Assembly (NCBI GenBank): GCA_003645115.1
Contig: QNEG01000106.1
Location: 1 to 6,126 of the forward strand
DNA: 6,126 nucleotides
Reading direction: 5' to 3'
Origin: a bacterium
GTDB lineage: Bacteria; UBP14; UBA6098; B30-G16
Each line of letters begins with the position of its first letter. Within the stretch, counting starts at the first letter, position 1. The notes under the pieces were generated by a model. That model searched no databases, had not been told where the DNA came from, and saw only the letters and a list, made by a program, of their open reading frames with translations. Made by a program: the position numbers and the translations under genes. Below are positions 1-6,126 of the stretch, piece by piece.

Positions 1-3000
1 GAATATAGATTCCCATAATAATTATATCCGTAATAACAACTTCTCTGGCTACTATAACTACTTCCATCGCTACTTACACTATTATAAGTGTAATGCCGAT
101 TTAAGTTTGTGCTGGAACCCGACCAGTATGTAATATATGAGTCATCTTCATAAACTCTGAAACTACCGCCATCGGATGGAGAAAGATAAGTTCCATTATC
201 GGTCCATTCACCGCCACCGCCGCCACCAGAACCCCAGTAAATACCGGATGAGCCGTTAGATGTAAGGACTTCACCGGCGGTTCCATAATCGCCACCGATA
301 TCGATAGCATTAGTGGATGCGAAGAATTTCAAATCGCCGCTGCACATAATTCCAGCATTTTCGCCATATAGCCATGCGCCATACCAGTCACCTGTTCCAT
401 AAGAATTGTCTGAATTAGCCCATAGACCATAGTGAGGACCGGCGCCGAAAACACCCGCATAGCCGGCGGATAATCCATAGATACCATAAATATTCCAACC
501 AGAATAAGTATTCTCTCCATATACACCTGCATATCCACCAGCAGATGTGGATGTAATCCCCTGGACACCATTTTCTGTATCGGAATCACCTTGAAGTCCG
601 CATACTCCGCCATAAGCAATATAAGCATGTTCATTAGAAGTATGGTATATATTACCCACACAACTGGTTCCCCATCCACCGCTAGGTGAAGAAGGGGTAA
701 ACCAAAGTCCAATCCAGCCGGACTCATTATCATAAATCCTAAACCCATCATATTCAGTGGGACGAATATAACTACCATCGTCCTGCCAGAGACCACCGCC
801 GCCGGTGGCATCTGTTCCCCAATATACTGTGCTACCATTCGATTTTAATACTTCGCCGCTGGCACCGAGATCGCCACCTATTTCTATGGATAGCGATGTG
901 CTATGTAATCTGAGATGGTCATCGGATTGTTCTCCCACCCATACATAAGTTCCATCGCCGAAATATAATTTTCTATTATCACCGGCTGAATTCCCTATCT
1001 TCACATCACCACCATTGATATGAAGTTTATAACTGGGGCTGGTAGTTCCGATACCCACATTTCCGCTAAAGTAACCATTTCCGTCGAAGTATCCTGCCCA
1101 GTTAGTTGCCCCGCCAGATGCGGTTCCATAGACACCGTAAGTGTAATCGGTTCCAGAGGCAGAACCGTAAACGCCGTAAGCGGCGTTGCTGTAGCCGCTG
1201 TTCCCATACGCATAGCCATAAACACCATATGATGTGCCCGTCGTGGTTGAAACAGCTTCGCCATAAACACCGCGCTGTGTCCCCGTTGATGAACCTGAAT
1301 AGCCATAAACACCATAGCCATTGTCAGAACTGCTAATTCCATAAACGCCATAAGCCCCGCTCGTGTAGGTGTATGCATATACAGCAGCGTGTCCGGATGA
1401 TGTTGTGTTTGCCATAATTGCATCATCTCCCGTGGATGACGCGCATATTGCTGTTCCAGAACCGCCGCTTACATGAAGTTTGTAAGACGGGCTTGTCGTT
1501 CCGATACCCACATTTGTGCCATTATCGTATATCTGCGAACTCCCGAGAGATCTCACTCCTGTCCATTTTGTAATATAATTTGCAGTTCCGCTGCCAGTGG
1601 AGTATCTTGTATCTAAATCTATCGATACCAGTCCTGTGGTATGTCCGGTCCAATCCAGCGAGACATCCTGAATCACTGTGCCACCTGAATTATTCACGGT
1701 GGATTGTGATGATGCATCGGTATGAGAGATAGTGACATTACCACCTGCGCCGCCATCGGTAATAGAAATTCCGGAGCCTGCGGCAAGCACTCTTTCATTG
1801 GTGAGAGTAGCATCGAGTGCCATAGTAACATATTGAGCATTGGTAGGAGCGCCACCACCGGCTACTGTCTGCCAGCTTACAGTGCCAGAACCGTTCGTGC
1901 TCAATACCTGCCCGCTGGAACCATCCACCGAGGGCAATGTATATGCTCCAATAGTGAGATTACTTGTAAATCTTCCATTGCCCTGGACATCGAGTTTATA
2001 TGCTGGGCTTGTCGTCCCGATGCCTACGCGCTGATTTGCACCATCAACAGTTAATACCTTTGTTCCAGTATTATTACATAGATAGATATATTCATTTCCC
2101 AAACCTGGTTCTACCTGCAATGCACCGCCGGGACGGACATAAAGGTCATTGGAACCTGTAATGAATTGGGCTGCCTCGGAATAAATTCGCAAATATCTGG
2201 TCGGGTTGGTAACGCCATACCAGTAGCCATCGCCATTTATTCTGAAATCGGCTGTCTGGTTGGATGCAGATTGATTTTGAATGTAATTTCCATCGCCAGC
2301 GGGCAAATTTGCCACATAAAGCTGGTCGGAACCATTTATCTGTATTGTCGAACCATCTACATTAACATCGACGGCATCGGCAGCGACAGAAATACCTGCG
2401 CCATCGCCAACTGCGAGTCCGACAGATAATCCCGAACCGCCACCTGTCAATCCTGCATTGGCATTAATAGTTTGCAATTCATTGTTGGGGTCGGAATCGG
2501 CATCGTTCACGGCATCTGTCCCACCAATATTATGGAAATCATTTGAGCAAGCATTCTGAACATCGGCAAGCGTCACATCATCCGCTTCGTTATCGATAGT
2601 AATATCCCAGTTAGTTCCGGCTTCGGTTATGCGAAGAATATCCTCGCCAGCGGTTTCATAAGATGCTGCGGTGATAAGCTCGTTGTTGGTGGCACCATCT
2701 ACCTCGCTGGTCAGATAGCGACCATCCAAATCTTGAGTAATCGGCGATGTGCCGGCACTTTGTGTCAGCGATAGAACTCCAGTGCCAGTATCGAATGACA
2801 ATCCGGTTACCACTTCGTTTCCGACCACATTGTCGGCATCATCTACATCGTCGGTGCCATCGGCGAAACCGGCGGGGATTCCATCGATATTGCTCCACAG
2901 GACAAATTCTGCAGTATCGGCATTTGCGGAGCGGAAAGCATATCCCACTGCGGTTAATGGAATTCTTGGAGTCAAAACTTCGCCCCCTATTTCCACCTGC

Positions 3001-3275
3001 AGGAAATATTGGTTGGAGAAATCCATAGTGATGGGATTAGAGCTTCCCAAAATAACATCGAACAGCCCTTTTGTAATCAGAACAGATGGATGAGCTTCTG
3101 ACCATAATTCTGTGCCACCGGTAGCAGCATCAAAAATCCTGAATGTAATATTATATGTGCCATCCAGTGCCACACCGGATAAATCTGTAGCCTTTCCCTG
3201 ATAAGTTATCTGTTGAGGAATGGCAAATGCGACCGATATAGCCGCTAACATTAAAAACAATTTTACCATCTTCAT
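1..3275 (-). CDS. Large secreted repetitive fibre-like surface protein (3' end outside window)
   Basis: An uninterrupted reading frame of 1,091 codons starts with ATG at 3275 and runs off the left edge with no stop. Residues 1-18 form a Sec signal peptide. Residues about 19-120 are a conserved N-terminal domain (ITYQGKATD, GTYNITFRIFDA, GLFDVILG, LTAVGYAFRSANADTA). This is followed by LWSNIDGIPAGFADG at 126-140, a linker phrase of the same protein class. The rest is a Gly/Ser/Thr/Asn-rich stalk with GQVLxxNG phrases, three VGIGTTSPxYKL blocks (417, 589, 740), six YGVYG repeats (642-717) and a 61-62-residue block repeated at 797-858 and 991-1051. The ATG at 3275 is chosen because a strong GA-GGGGGG ribosome site lies 7 nt upstream; ATG at 3269 is a less likely alternative. 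It lies 53 bp downstream of a paralogous gene and is probably in the same operon. Secretion and fibre form are well supported; adhesion is inference. The C-terminus, and hence the anchoring mode, is not visible. Confidence 0.92.
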   Translation of the reverse strand, partial: MKMVKLFLMLAAISVAFAIPQQITYQGKATDLSGVALDGTYNITFRIFDAATGGTELWSEAHPSVLITKGLFDVILGSSNPITMDFSNQYFLQVEIGGEVLTPRIPLTAVGYAFRSANADTAEFVLWSNIDGIPAGFADGTDDVDDADNVVGNEVVTGLSFDTGTGVLSLTQSAGTSPITQDLDGRYLTSEVDGATNNELITAASYETAGEDILRITEAGTNWDITIDNEADDVTLADVQNACSNDFHNIGGTDAVNDADSDPNNELQTINANAGLTGGGSGLSVGLAVGDGAGISVAADAVDVNVDGSTIQINGSDQLYVANLPAGDGNYIQNQSASNQTADFRINGDGYWYGVTNPTRYLRIYSEAAQFITGSNDLYVRPGGALQVEPGLGNEYIYLCNNTGTKVLTVDGANQRVGIGTTSPAYKLDVQGNGRFTSNLTIGAYTLPSVDGSSGQVLSTNGSGTVSWQTVAGGGAPTNAQYVTMALDATLTNERVLAAGSGISITDGGAGGNVTISHTDASSQSTVNNSGGTVIQDVSLDWTGHTTGLVSIDLDTRYSTGSGTANYITKWTGVRSLGSSQIYDNGTNVGIGTTSPSYKLHVSGGSGTAICASSTGDDAIMANTTSSGHAAVYAYTYTSGAYGVYGISSSDNGYGVYGYSGSSTGTQRGVYGEAVSTTTGTSYGVYGYAYGNSGYSNAAYGVYGSASGTDYTYGVYGTASGGATNWAGYFDGNGYFSGNVGIGTTSPSYKLHINGGDVKIGNSAGDNRKLYFGDGTYVWVGEQSDDHLRLHSTSLSIEIGGDLGASGEVLKSNGSTVYWGTDATGGGGLWQDDGSYIRPTEYDGFRIYDNESGWIGLWFTPSSPSGGWGTSCVGNIYHTSNEHAYIAYGGVCGLQGDSDTENGVQGITSTSAGGYAGVYGENTYSGWNIYGIYGLSAGYAGVFGAGPHYGLWANSDNSYGTGDWYGAWLYGENAGIMCSGDLKFFASTNAIDIGGDYGTAGEVLTSNGSSGIYWGSGGGGGGEWTDNGTYLSPSDGGSFRVYEDDSYITYWSGSSTNLNRHYTYNSVSSDGSSYSSQRSCYYGYNYYGNLY
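123..305 (-). repeat. Internal module copy 2 (IGGDxGxxGEVL ... FRxY)
   Basis: This 61-residue block (991-1051) starts IDIGGDYGTAGEVLTSNGS and continues through YWG, GGGGEWTDNGTY and FRVYEDDS. It lies about 194 residues after copy 1. Its WTDNG...FRVYEDD part is also recognisable in the upstream gene as EWTDAGN...FDVYEADT near 4490-4575. Confidence 0.85.
702..887 (-). repeat. Internal module copy 1 (IGGDxGxxGEVL ... FRxY)
   Basis: This 62-residue block (797-858) starts IEIGGDLGASGEVLKSNGS and continues through YWG, GGGGLWQDDGSY and FRIYDNES. It matches the block at 123-305 in order and spacing. It precedes a Tyr/Gly-rich repeat stretch. Confidence 0.85.
1017..1058 (-). repeat. VGIGTTSPxYKL block 3
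   Basis: Residues 740-753 read VGIGTTSPSYKLHI. The block is preceded by AGYFDGNGYFSGN and followed by NGGDVKIGNSAG. It closes the YGVYG repeat section. Confidence 0.9.
1125..1352 (-). repeat. Six YGVYG peptide repeats
   Basis: Six copies of (Y/R)GVYG fall at 1338-1352, 1302-1316, 1260-1274, 1215-1229, 1164-1178 and 1125-1139. They are spaced 12, 14, 15, 17 and 13 residues apart, with variable Ser/Thr/Gly/Asn/Tyr-rich spacers. All are in the downstream gene (residues 642-717). A looser continuation (YAGVYG, IYGIYG, YAGVFG) occurs at about 440-550. Such repeats probably form short beta-hairpins or solenoid turns. Confidence 0.85.
1470..1511 (-). repeat. VGIGTTSPxYKL block 2
   Basis: Residues 589-602 read VGIGTTSPSYKLHV. 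The block is preceded by the usual partner phrase GTANYITKWTG...LGSSQIYDNGTN (563-588) and followed by SGGSGTAI, leading into the YGVYG repeats. Confidence 0.9.
1629..1733 (-). repeat. Module shared with the upstream gene (downstream-gene copy)
   Basis: This 35-residue block (515-549) begins TISHTDASSQ and ends GTVIQDVSLDWTGHTTGL. It aligns without gaps to the block encoded at 4685-4789, with 27 of 35 residues identical by my count. The DNA is clearly more diverged than the protein. Confidence 0.88.
1986..2027 (-). repeat. VGIGTTSPxYKL block 1
   Basis: Residues 417-430 read VGIGTTSPAYKLDV. This is a hallmark phrase of tail-fibre-like proteins, here followed by QGNGRFTSNLTIG. It is the most diverged of the three copies at the DNA level. 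Confidence 0.9.
3222..3275 (-). other. Sec signal peptide of the downstream fibre gene
   Basis: Residues 1-18 have a short basic start (MKMVK), a hydrophobic core (LFLMLAAISVA) and an AFA motif just before the likely signal peptidase I cut, giving a mature protein that begins IPQQ. There is no lipobox cysteine, so a lipoprotein is unlikely. It implies export across the inner membrane. Confidence 0.88.
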
Positions 3276-3328
3276 ATCATATCCCCCCTCGATTTATATA
3301 TTCCATTCACATTTTTAATTTATCTTCC
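3276..3328 (-). other. Short intergenic spacer, no terminator seen
   Basis: This 53-bp AT-rich gap lies between the TAA of the upstream gene and the ATG of the downstream gene. I see no inverted repeat followed by a T run, so read-through transcription is likely. A TATATAAAT stretch (3292-3300) resembles a -10 box, but there is no convincing -35 and it would leave a leader of only about 10 nt. Confidence 0.6.
3283..3290 (-). promoter_or_regulatory. Ribosome-binding site of the downstream fibre gene
   Basis: On the minus strand the sequence GAGGGGGG ends 7 nt before the ATG at 3275, which is good Shine-Dalgarno spacing. It decides the start over the out-of-frame ATG at 3280, which meets TGA two codons later. 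The unbroken run of six G is unusual for a ribosome site and could slip by one base, changing the spacing; that consequence is inference. Confidence 0.75.
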
Positions 3329-6126
3329 TTACTTATGCTCTCTCTTTTTTATATTTTTCACATAATCTTTAAATGGTTGTTCTGCCATAGGCATCTGATG
3401 TCCAAGCGCTTCAAACTTTTCTTTCCAGGTATTATAATCATATTTTGCGGGGTCTTGTTCGAATTCGAGTTTCAACTCTCTGAGCGCTATTTCCTGTTCG
3501 GTTGGTGGTTTCGGTTCGAAACGGATTCCTGAACCATCCCACCAGATTGGTGTTGCAGAATCATCCAAAATGCTCTCGTTGAACATTACTCCATCCATTT
3601 TGTTATCGTAGTCAGCGGATACAATTTCCTCCGGAGCAGAATTCATCTCACTGGATTTAGGCTGACCGATTACTATCCAGGAGAATTGGAAATCATTGGT
3701 TCCATCAATTTCCTCGACTACAAATTTTTCATAATCGTAAGATTTTACATAAACACGATTAGGAGTTCCCATCGGTGTCACCGTGATTACAAGTGGAACA
3801 TCGGTATTAACCGCTCTGCGGAATTTATCATCGAAAAACACAGTAGCTGTTCCACCGGTTGCTCTGCCCACACCGGATATTTGTAGAGTCGGTTGGGTAG
3901 ATGTATTAACATAAGTGACCACACGCTCATCGGTGCCATCATCTACCAGCACACGATATGGTTGATTGGAATATGCAGCTCCGTCTATATATAGAGAATA
4001 TCTTTCACCTTTAACATTGAGTCCATAGATTTCTCCACGGACCCAACCACCCAAGAGGTCTGCGTATGAGCCAAATCCGATGCCCTCTTTGAAATTTATA
4101 GAATTACCAGGAGTGGTTCTCAATAAACCGGAGCCACTACCTGATGATGTCCAATAGGCTCCATAATATGACCCACCTGAATTTCTATAGGATAATGCAC
4201 CCCAATCTGCGGTGGAATTATCTCCGCCCAGAACACCTGCACTGCGGTTGTAATCGTGCCAACTGAAACCTGCCACACCCGCTGAATATGGATTACCCCA
4301 GAATGCATATCCATTTAGCCCGCACCTGACCGAGTAAGCATCGTATGCATCACCTTGATAATTAGAGCCATCCCAAATATATACTCCCTTGGATGGATTT
4401 GATGTATCTCCGCTATCATTGTTATAATTCAAATATATTCCATACTCCAGATTGGCTGTATTATGGGATTTATACATATATAAAAGATAAACAAATGTAT
4501 CTGCTTCATATACATCGAAACTACTACCACTTTCATCACGCGGATGGACTGAATTACCAGCATCGGTCCATTCATTTTCCCATGTGGAGCTATAATGATA
4601 TCCATCCACCATATCTGCATCCAGACCGGAACCAGCACCATCGTTGCCCGTGTAAAAATATCTATTATCCAGATTATAGCTGGTAAGGCCGGTAATATGT
4701 CCGCTCCAATCTAATGATACATCCTGAATTACTGTTCCATTGCTATTGTTGACGCTTCCTTGTGAGGACATATCTTGATGAGTGATTGTAATATCATGCC
4801 CGGTGGCATTGTATGAAATATCTATACCAGTTCCCTCATTAAAATCGAGGGTCTGGTTTCCATCGGTGACAGAGAATCTATATGAACCAGCGGTATATAC
4901 ATCGACGAACTGTGTGGAATTATTAATATCTGTGTTCGAGACCGAACCATCGGCGATTTCACTTGTTCCTACTGCGCCGGTGCCGATATCTGCTGCGGTT
5001 ATGGTGCCATCGGTGATTTCGCTGGATTCTATAGAACTACCCAGATATGATGTATTCGCTGGCAATGTAGATGCGGTATGATTATGGCTATCATCGACCA
5101 CCGAAGGATTGGGATAATTACCGGATAAATCTCCGCCTGCGGCTTCGCCATTGTTTATAAAGCGAGTGTCATAAGCTGCACCGCTGTAGTAATTTGTGGC
5201 AAGTCGAACTGTGTCGCTGGCAATGTCAATTCCATAGCCGACATTTATATGCAAAGTATCACCGGCGGCGGTTTCTCTCAAACCCAAGCCGGCTTGAGTA
5301 TTCTCGTATGTGCCGGTAGCAGAAATGGTAATATTATTAGCGCCATCGTCGGGAGAAATTGATATACCAGACCCTGCCACCAAATCGATATTTCCACCGT
5401 GATTGGTCACTCCATCTACCGACGAAACCACATTCACACCGAGATCGGCGGCAGTAATAGTGCCATCGGTGATTTCGCTGGATTCTATAGAACTACCCAG
5501 ATATGATGTATTCGCTGGCAATGTAGATGCGGTATGATTATGGCTATCATCACCGACGACAGTGGCATCATAAGTTCCGGTGACATCGCCGCTGAAGGTA
5601 GTAGAAGTAGTCAAATCATTAGAAGGGTCAGTATCGCCAGTATTGTTAATCGTAATAGTATTAGAGGCTGATGATACAGAAATTGCGGTGCCACCACTGA
5701 TAGTGATAGAAGGACCGGTCTGGCTATTTATACTGGTAATTCCAGTGGTTCCAGTATCATCTTCAGCAGGTGCCCAGGTGGTTCCATTCCATTCCAATAC
5801 CTGACCATTTGTGGCACCCATTTGAGCGATTTTCACACCGGTTACGGCGGCATCGGCGAGTTGAGTAGCGGTAATTCCACCTGCGGGAACACGCAATTGG
5901 TCGGATGCAATCTCGATAGTGGTTCCATCCACATTAACTACCACTTGGTCAGTTGAAATTCCCAAACCCTCGCCAGCATTTACATCGAGCACGGGGTCGT
6001 CAGCGGTGCCAGAATTAGTCAAACCAGCGCCAGCAGTAACCGAATTTACTCCACTACTTCCACCTTCATCGGCAGCCCATTGCACAGCACCAGATACGAT
6101 TTTTAAAACTTGTCCCTCACTTCCAC
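3329..6126 (-). CDS. Large repetitive fibre-like surface protein with C-terminal beta domain (5' end outside window)
   Basis: The frame is open at the right edge and ends with TAA at 3329-3331, giving 931 visible residues. The in-frame GTG at 6085 is not a credible start: the frame continues upstream as GSEGQVLKIVSGAVQW, a GQVL phrase normally found inside such proteins, so the gene begins outside the window. Numbering from the first full codon (6124), motifs in order are NGQVLEWNGTTWAP (106-119), GDVTGTYDATVV, DDSHNH...DGTITAAD (192 and again 344), GDLSGNYPNPSVV (331-343), a block shared with the downstream gene (446-480), GLDADMVDGYH (500-510), a YG/WG-rich stretch, a beta-rich domain (723-822) and a charged tail (823-931). 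The motifs are typical of tail-fibre-like surface proteins of uncultivated bacteria. It is a paralogue of its neighbour and is probably exported like it, but its N-terminus cannot be seen. Ligand and anchoring are unknown. Confidence 0.93.
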   Translation of the reverse strand, partial: GSEGQVLKIVSGAVQWAADEGGSSGVNSVTAGAGLTNSGTADDPVLDVNAGEGLGISTDQVVVNVDGTTIEIASDQLRVPAGGITATQLADAAVTGVKIAQMGATNGQVLEWNGTTWAPAEDDTGTTGITSINSQTGPSITISGGTAISVSSASNTITINNTGDTDPSNDLTTSTTFSGDVTGTYDATVVGDDSHNHTASTLPANTSYLGSSIESSEITDGTITAADLGVNVVSSVDGVTNHGGNIDLVAGSGISISPDDGANNITISATGTYENTQAGLGLRETAAGDTLHINVGYGIDIASDTVRLATNYYSGAAYDTRFINNGEAAGGDLSGNYPNPSVVDDSHNHTASTLPANTSYLGSSIESSEITDGTITAADIGTGAVGTSEIADGSVSNTDINNSTQFVDVYTAGSYRFSVTDGNQTLDFNEGTGIDISYNATGHDITITHQDMSSQGSVNNSNGTVIQDVSLDWSGHITGLTSYNLDNRYFYTGNDGAGSGLDADMVDGYHYSSTWENEWTDAGNSVHPRDESGSSFDVYEADTFVYLLYMYKSHNTANLEYGIYLNYNNDSGDTSNPSKGVYIWDGSNYQGDAYDAYSVRCGLNGYAFWGNPYSAGVAGFSWHDYNRSAGVLGGDNSTADWGALSYRNSGGSYYGAYWTSSGSGSGLLRTTPGNSINFKEGIGFGSYADLLGGWVRGEIYGLNVKGERYSLYIDGAAYSNQPYRVLVDDGTDERVVTYVNTSTQPTLQISGVGRATGGTATVFFDDKFRRAVNTDVPLVITVTPMGTPNRVYVKSYDYEKFVVEEIDGTNDFQFSWIVIGQPKSSEMNSAPEEIVSADYDNKMDGVMFNESILDDSATPIWWDGSGIRFEPKPPTEQEIALRELKLEFEQDPAKYDYNTWKEKFEALGHQMPMAEQPFKDYVKNIKKREHK
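3332..3658 (-). other. Charged C-terminal tail of the upstream fibre protein
   Basis: The last 109 residues differ in composition from the rest of the protein. They are rich in Glu, Lys, Asp, Met and Pro. A predicted helical stretch runs from PPTEQEIALRELKLEFEQD through TWKEKFEALGHQMP to a basic end (KNIKKREHK). There is no LPxTG motif, no membrane segment and no recognisable secretion-sorting signal. The two WW residues (IWWDGSG) precede the helix. Function is unknown. Confidence 0.55.
3659..3958 (-). other. C-terminal beta-rich domain of the upstream fibre protein
   Basis: This encodes 100 residues (YRVLVDDG to FQFSWIVIGQP). Alternating hydrophobic strands include ATVFFDDKF, PLVITVTPMG, RVYVKSY, KFVVEEI and FQFSWIVIG. 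The order (strand ending in F, then a VTPxG turn, VYV, FxVxE, and a final SWxVxG) matches a C-terminal domain I recall from many secreted fibre-like proteins. It probably caps the fibre or aids trimerisation or attachment; that role is inference. Confidence 0.6.
4595..4627 (-). other. GLDADxxDGYH fibre motif
   Basis: Residues 500-510 read GLDADMVDGYH. This is close to the GLDADTLDGxHAS phrase common in phage tail fibres and bacterial fibre-like proteins. It directly precedes the WTDAG...FDVYEAD segment. Confidence 0.75.
4685..4789 (-). repeat. Module shared with the downstream gene (upstream-gene copy)
   Basis: This is the 35-residue counterpart (446-480 of the visible protein). It begins TITHQDMSSQ and ends GTVIQDVSLDWSGHITGL. 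In both genes it is followed by a Y(N/I)DLDxRY-like phrase, showing conserved local order. Confidence 0.88.
5004..5095 (-). repeat. Perfect 92-bp direct repeat, copy 1 (inside the upstream gene)
   Basis: This is identical base for base to 5460-5551, offset 456 bp (152 codons, so in frame). It encodes DDSHNHTASTLPANTSYLG and then SSIESSEITDGT (residues from 344). Directly beside it the two copies diverge at the third base of five consecutive codons while still encoding TITAAD. Confidence 0.95.
5460..5551 (-). repeat. Perfect 92-bp direct repeat, copy 2 (inside the upstream gene)
   Basis: This is the partner of 5004-5095 and encodes the same residues starting at residue 192. Both copies are preceded by related but diverged phrases (GDVTGTYDATVVG here, GDLSGNYPNPSVV at the other copy). 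The duplicated unit is therefore larger than the identical tract. Confidence 0.95.

Noticed and set aside
101..1426. Minus-strand open frames at 101-310, 329-838 and 1001-1426 in another frame
   Set aside because: They are out-of-frame shadows of the continuous 1,091-codon frame starting at 3275, Met/His/Val-rich and without recognisable features.
1722..3093. Plus-strand open frames (1722-2054, 2166-2429, 2747-3093)
   Set aside because: They lie wholly opposite the long minus-strand gene. Their products are Cys/His/Arg-rich with no domain, signal or ribosome site, and they reflect the codon bias of the real gene.
3277..3306. Nine-codon minus-strand mini-ORF (MEYINRGGI) ending just before the downstream start
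   Set aside because: It has no ribosome site of its own close by and no repeat or codon pattern suggesting a leader peptide. It is probably chance in the spacer.
3276..3331. Frameshift joining the two genes into one pseudogene
   Set aside because: The upstream product ends with a complete C-terminal domain and tail. The downstream product begins with a ribosome site and signal peptide, so these are two genes.
5004..5551. CRISPR array or mobile-element direct repeats
   Set aside because: There are only two copies, 456 bp apart, in frame and inside a coding region. No palindromic repeat unit, terminal inverted repeats or transposase is present.
4393..5804. Plus-strand open frames (4393-4686, 4782-5081, 5580-5804)
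   Set aside because: They are antisense to the upstream fibre gene. The valine/serine-rich products are the mirror of Asp/Asn/Gly/Thr codons, and the one at 4782 overlaps repeat sequence.
6083..6085. GTG as start codon of the upstream gene
   Set aside because: The same frame continues upstream without a stop to the window edge and encodes a GQVL phrase typical of protein interiors. No ribosome site precedes the GTG.

Overview
The window holds two long, tandem, minus-strand genes and almost nothing else. Both are cut by the window edges. The upstream gene (3329 to beyond 6126) lacks its 5' end. The downstream gene (3275 to before position 1) lacks its 3' end. A 53-bp gap separates them; it contains a strong ribosome-binding site and no visible terminator, so they are probably co-transcribed. 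No tRNA, rRNA, CRISPR array, transposase or convincing plus-strand gene is visible.

Both products are very long, low-charge, Gly/Ser/Thr/Asn/Asp/Tyr-rich repetitive proteins built from motifs typical of 'tail fiber domain'-type bacterial surface proteins. These include VGIGTTSPxYKL, GQVLxxNGxxxxW, GLDADxxDGYH, GDLSGNYPNP, DGTITAADxG and YGVYG. The downstream protein starts with a clear Sec signal peptide. An N-terminal domain follows (QxITYQGKATDxxG...GTYNITFRIFDA...GLFDVxLG...LTAVGYAFRSANADTA) that I recognise from large secreted proteins of uncultivated Gram-negative bacteria. The upstream protein shows the other end of such an architecture: a compact beta-rich domain ending in FQFSWIVIG, then a charged tail of about 109 residues.

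The organism is therefore probably an uncultivated Gram-negative bacterium, perhaps of an FCB-related or other candidate phylum known mainly from metagenomes. That is inference from protein style, not from a marker gene, and it is weak. The signal peptide argues for cellular surface proteins rather than a virion tail gene.

The two genes share modules (for example a 35-residue block identical at 27 positions) and look like paralogues made by duplication and module shuffling. Internal repeats support this. The upstream gene has a perfect 92-bp direct repeat whose identity stops abruptly. The downstream gene has a duplicated 61-62-residue block, three VGIGTTSP blocks and six YGVYG repeats. The likely joint role is extended surface or secreted fibres, possibly adhesive, but no sequence feature identifies a ligand.
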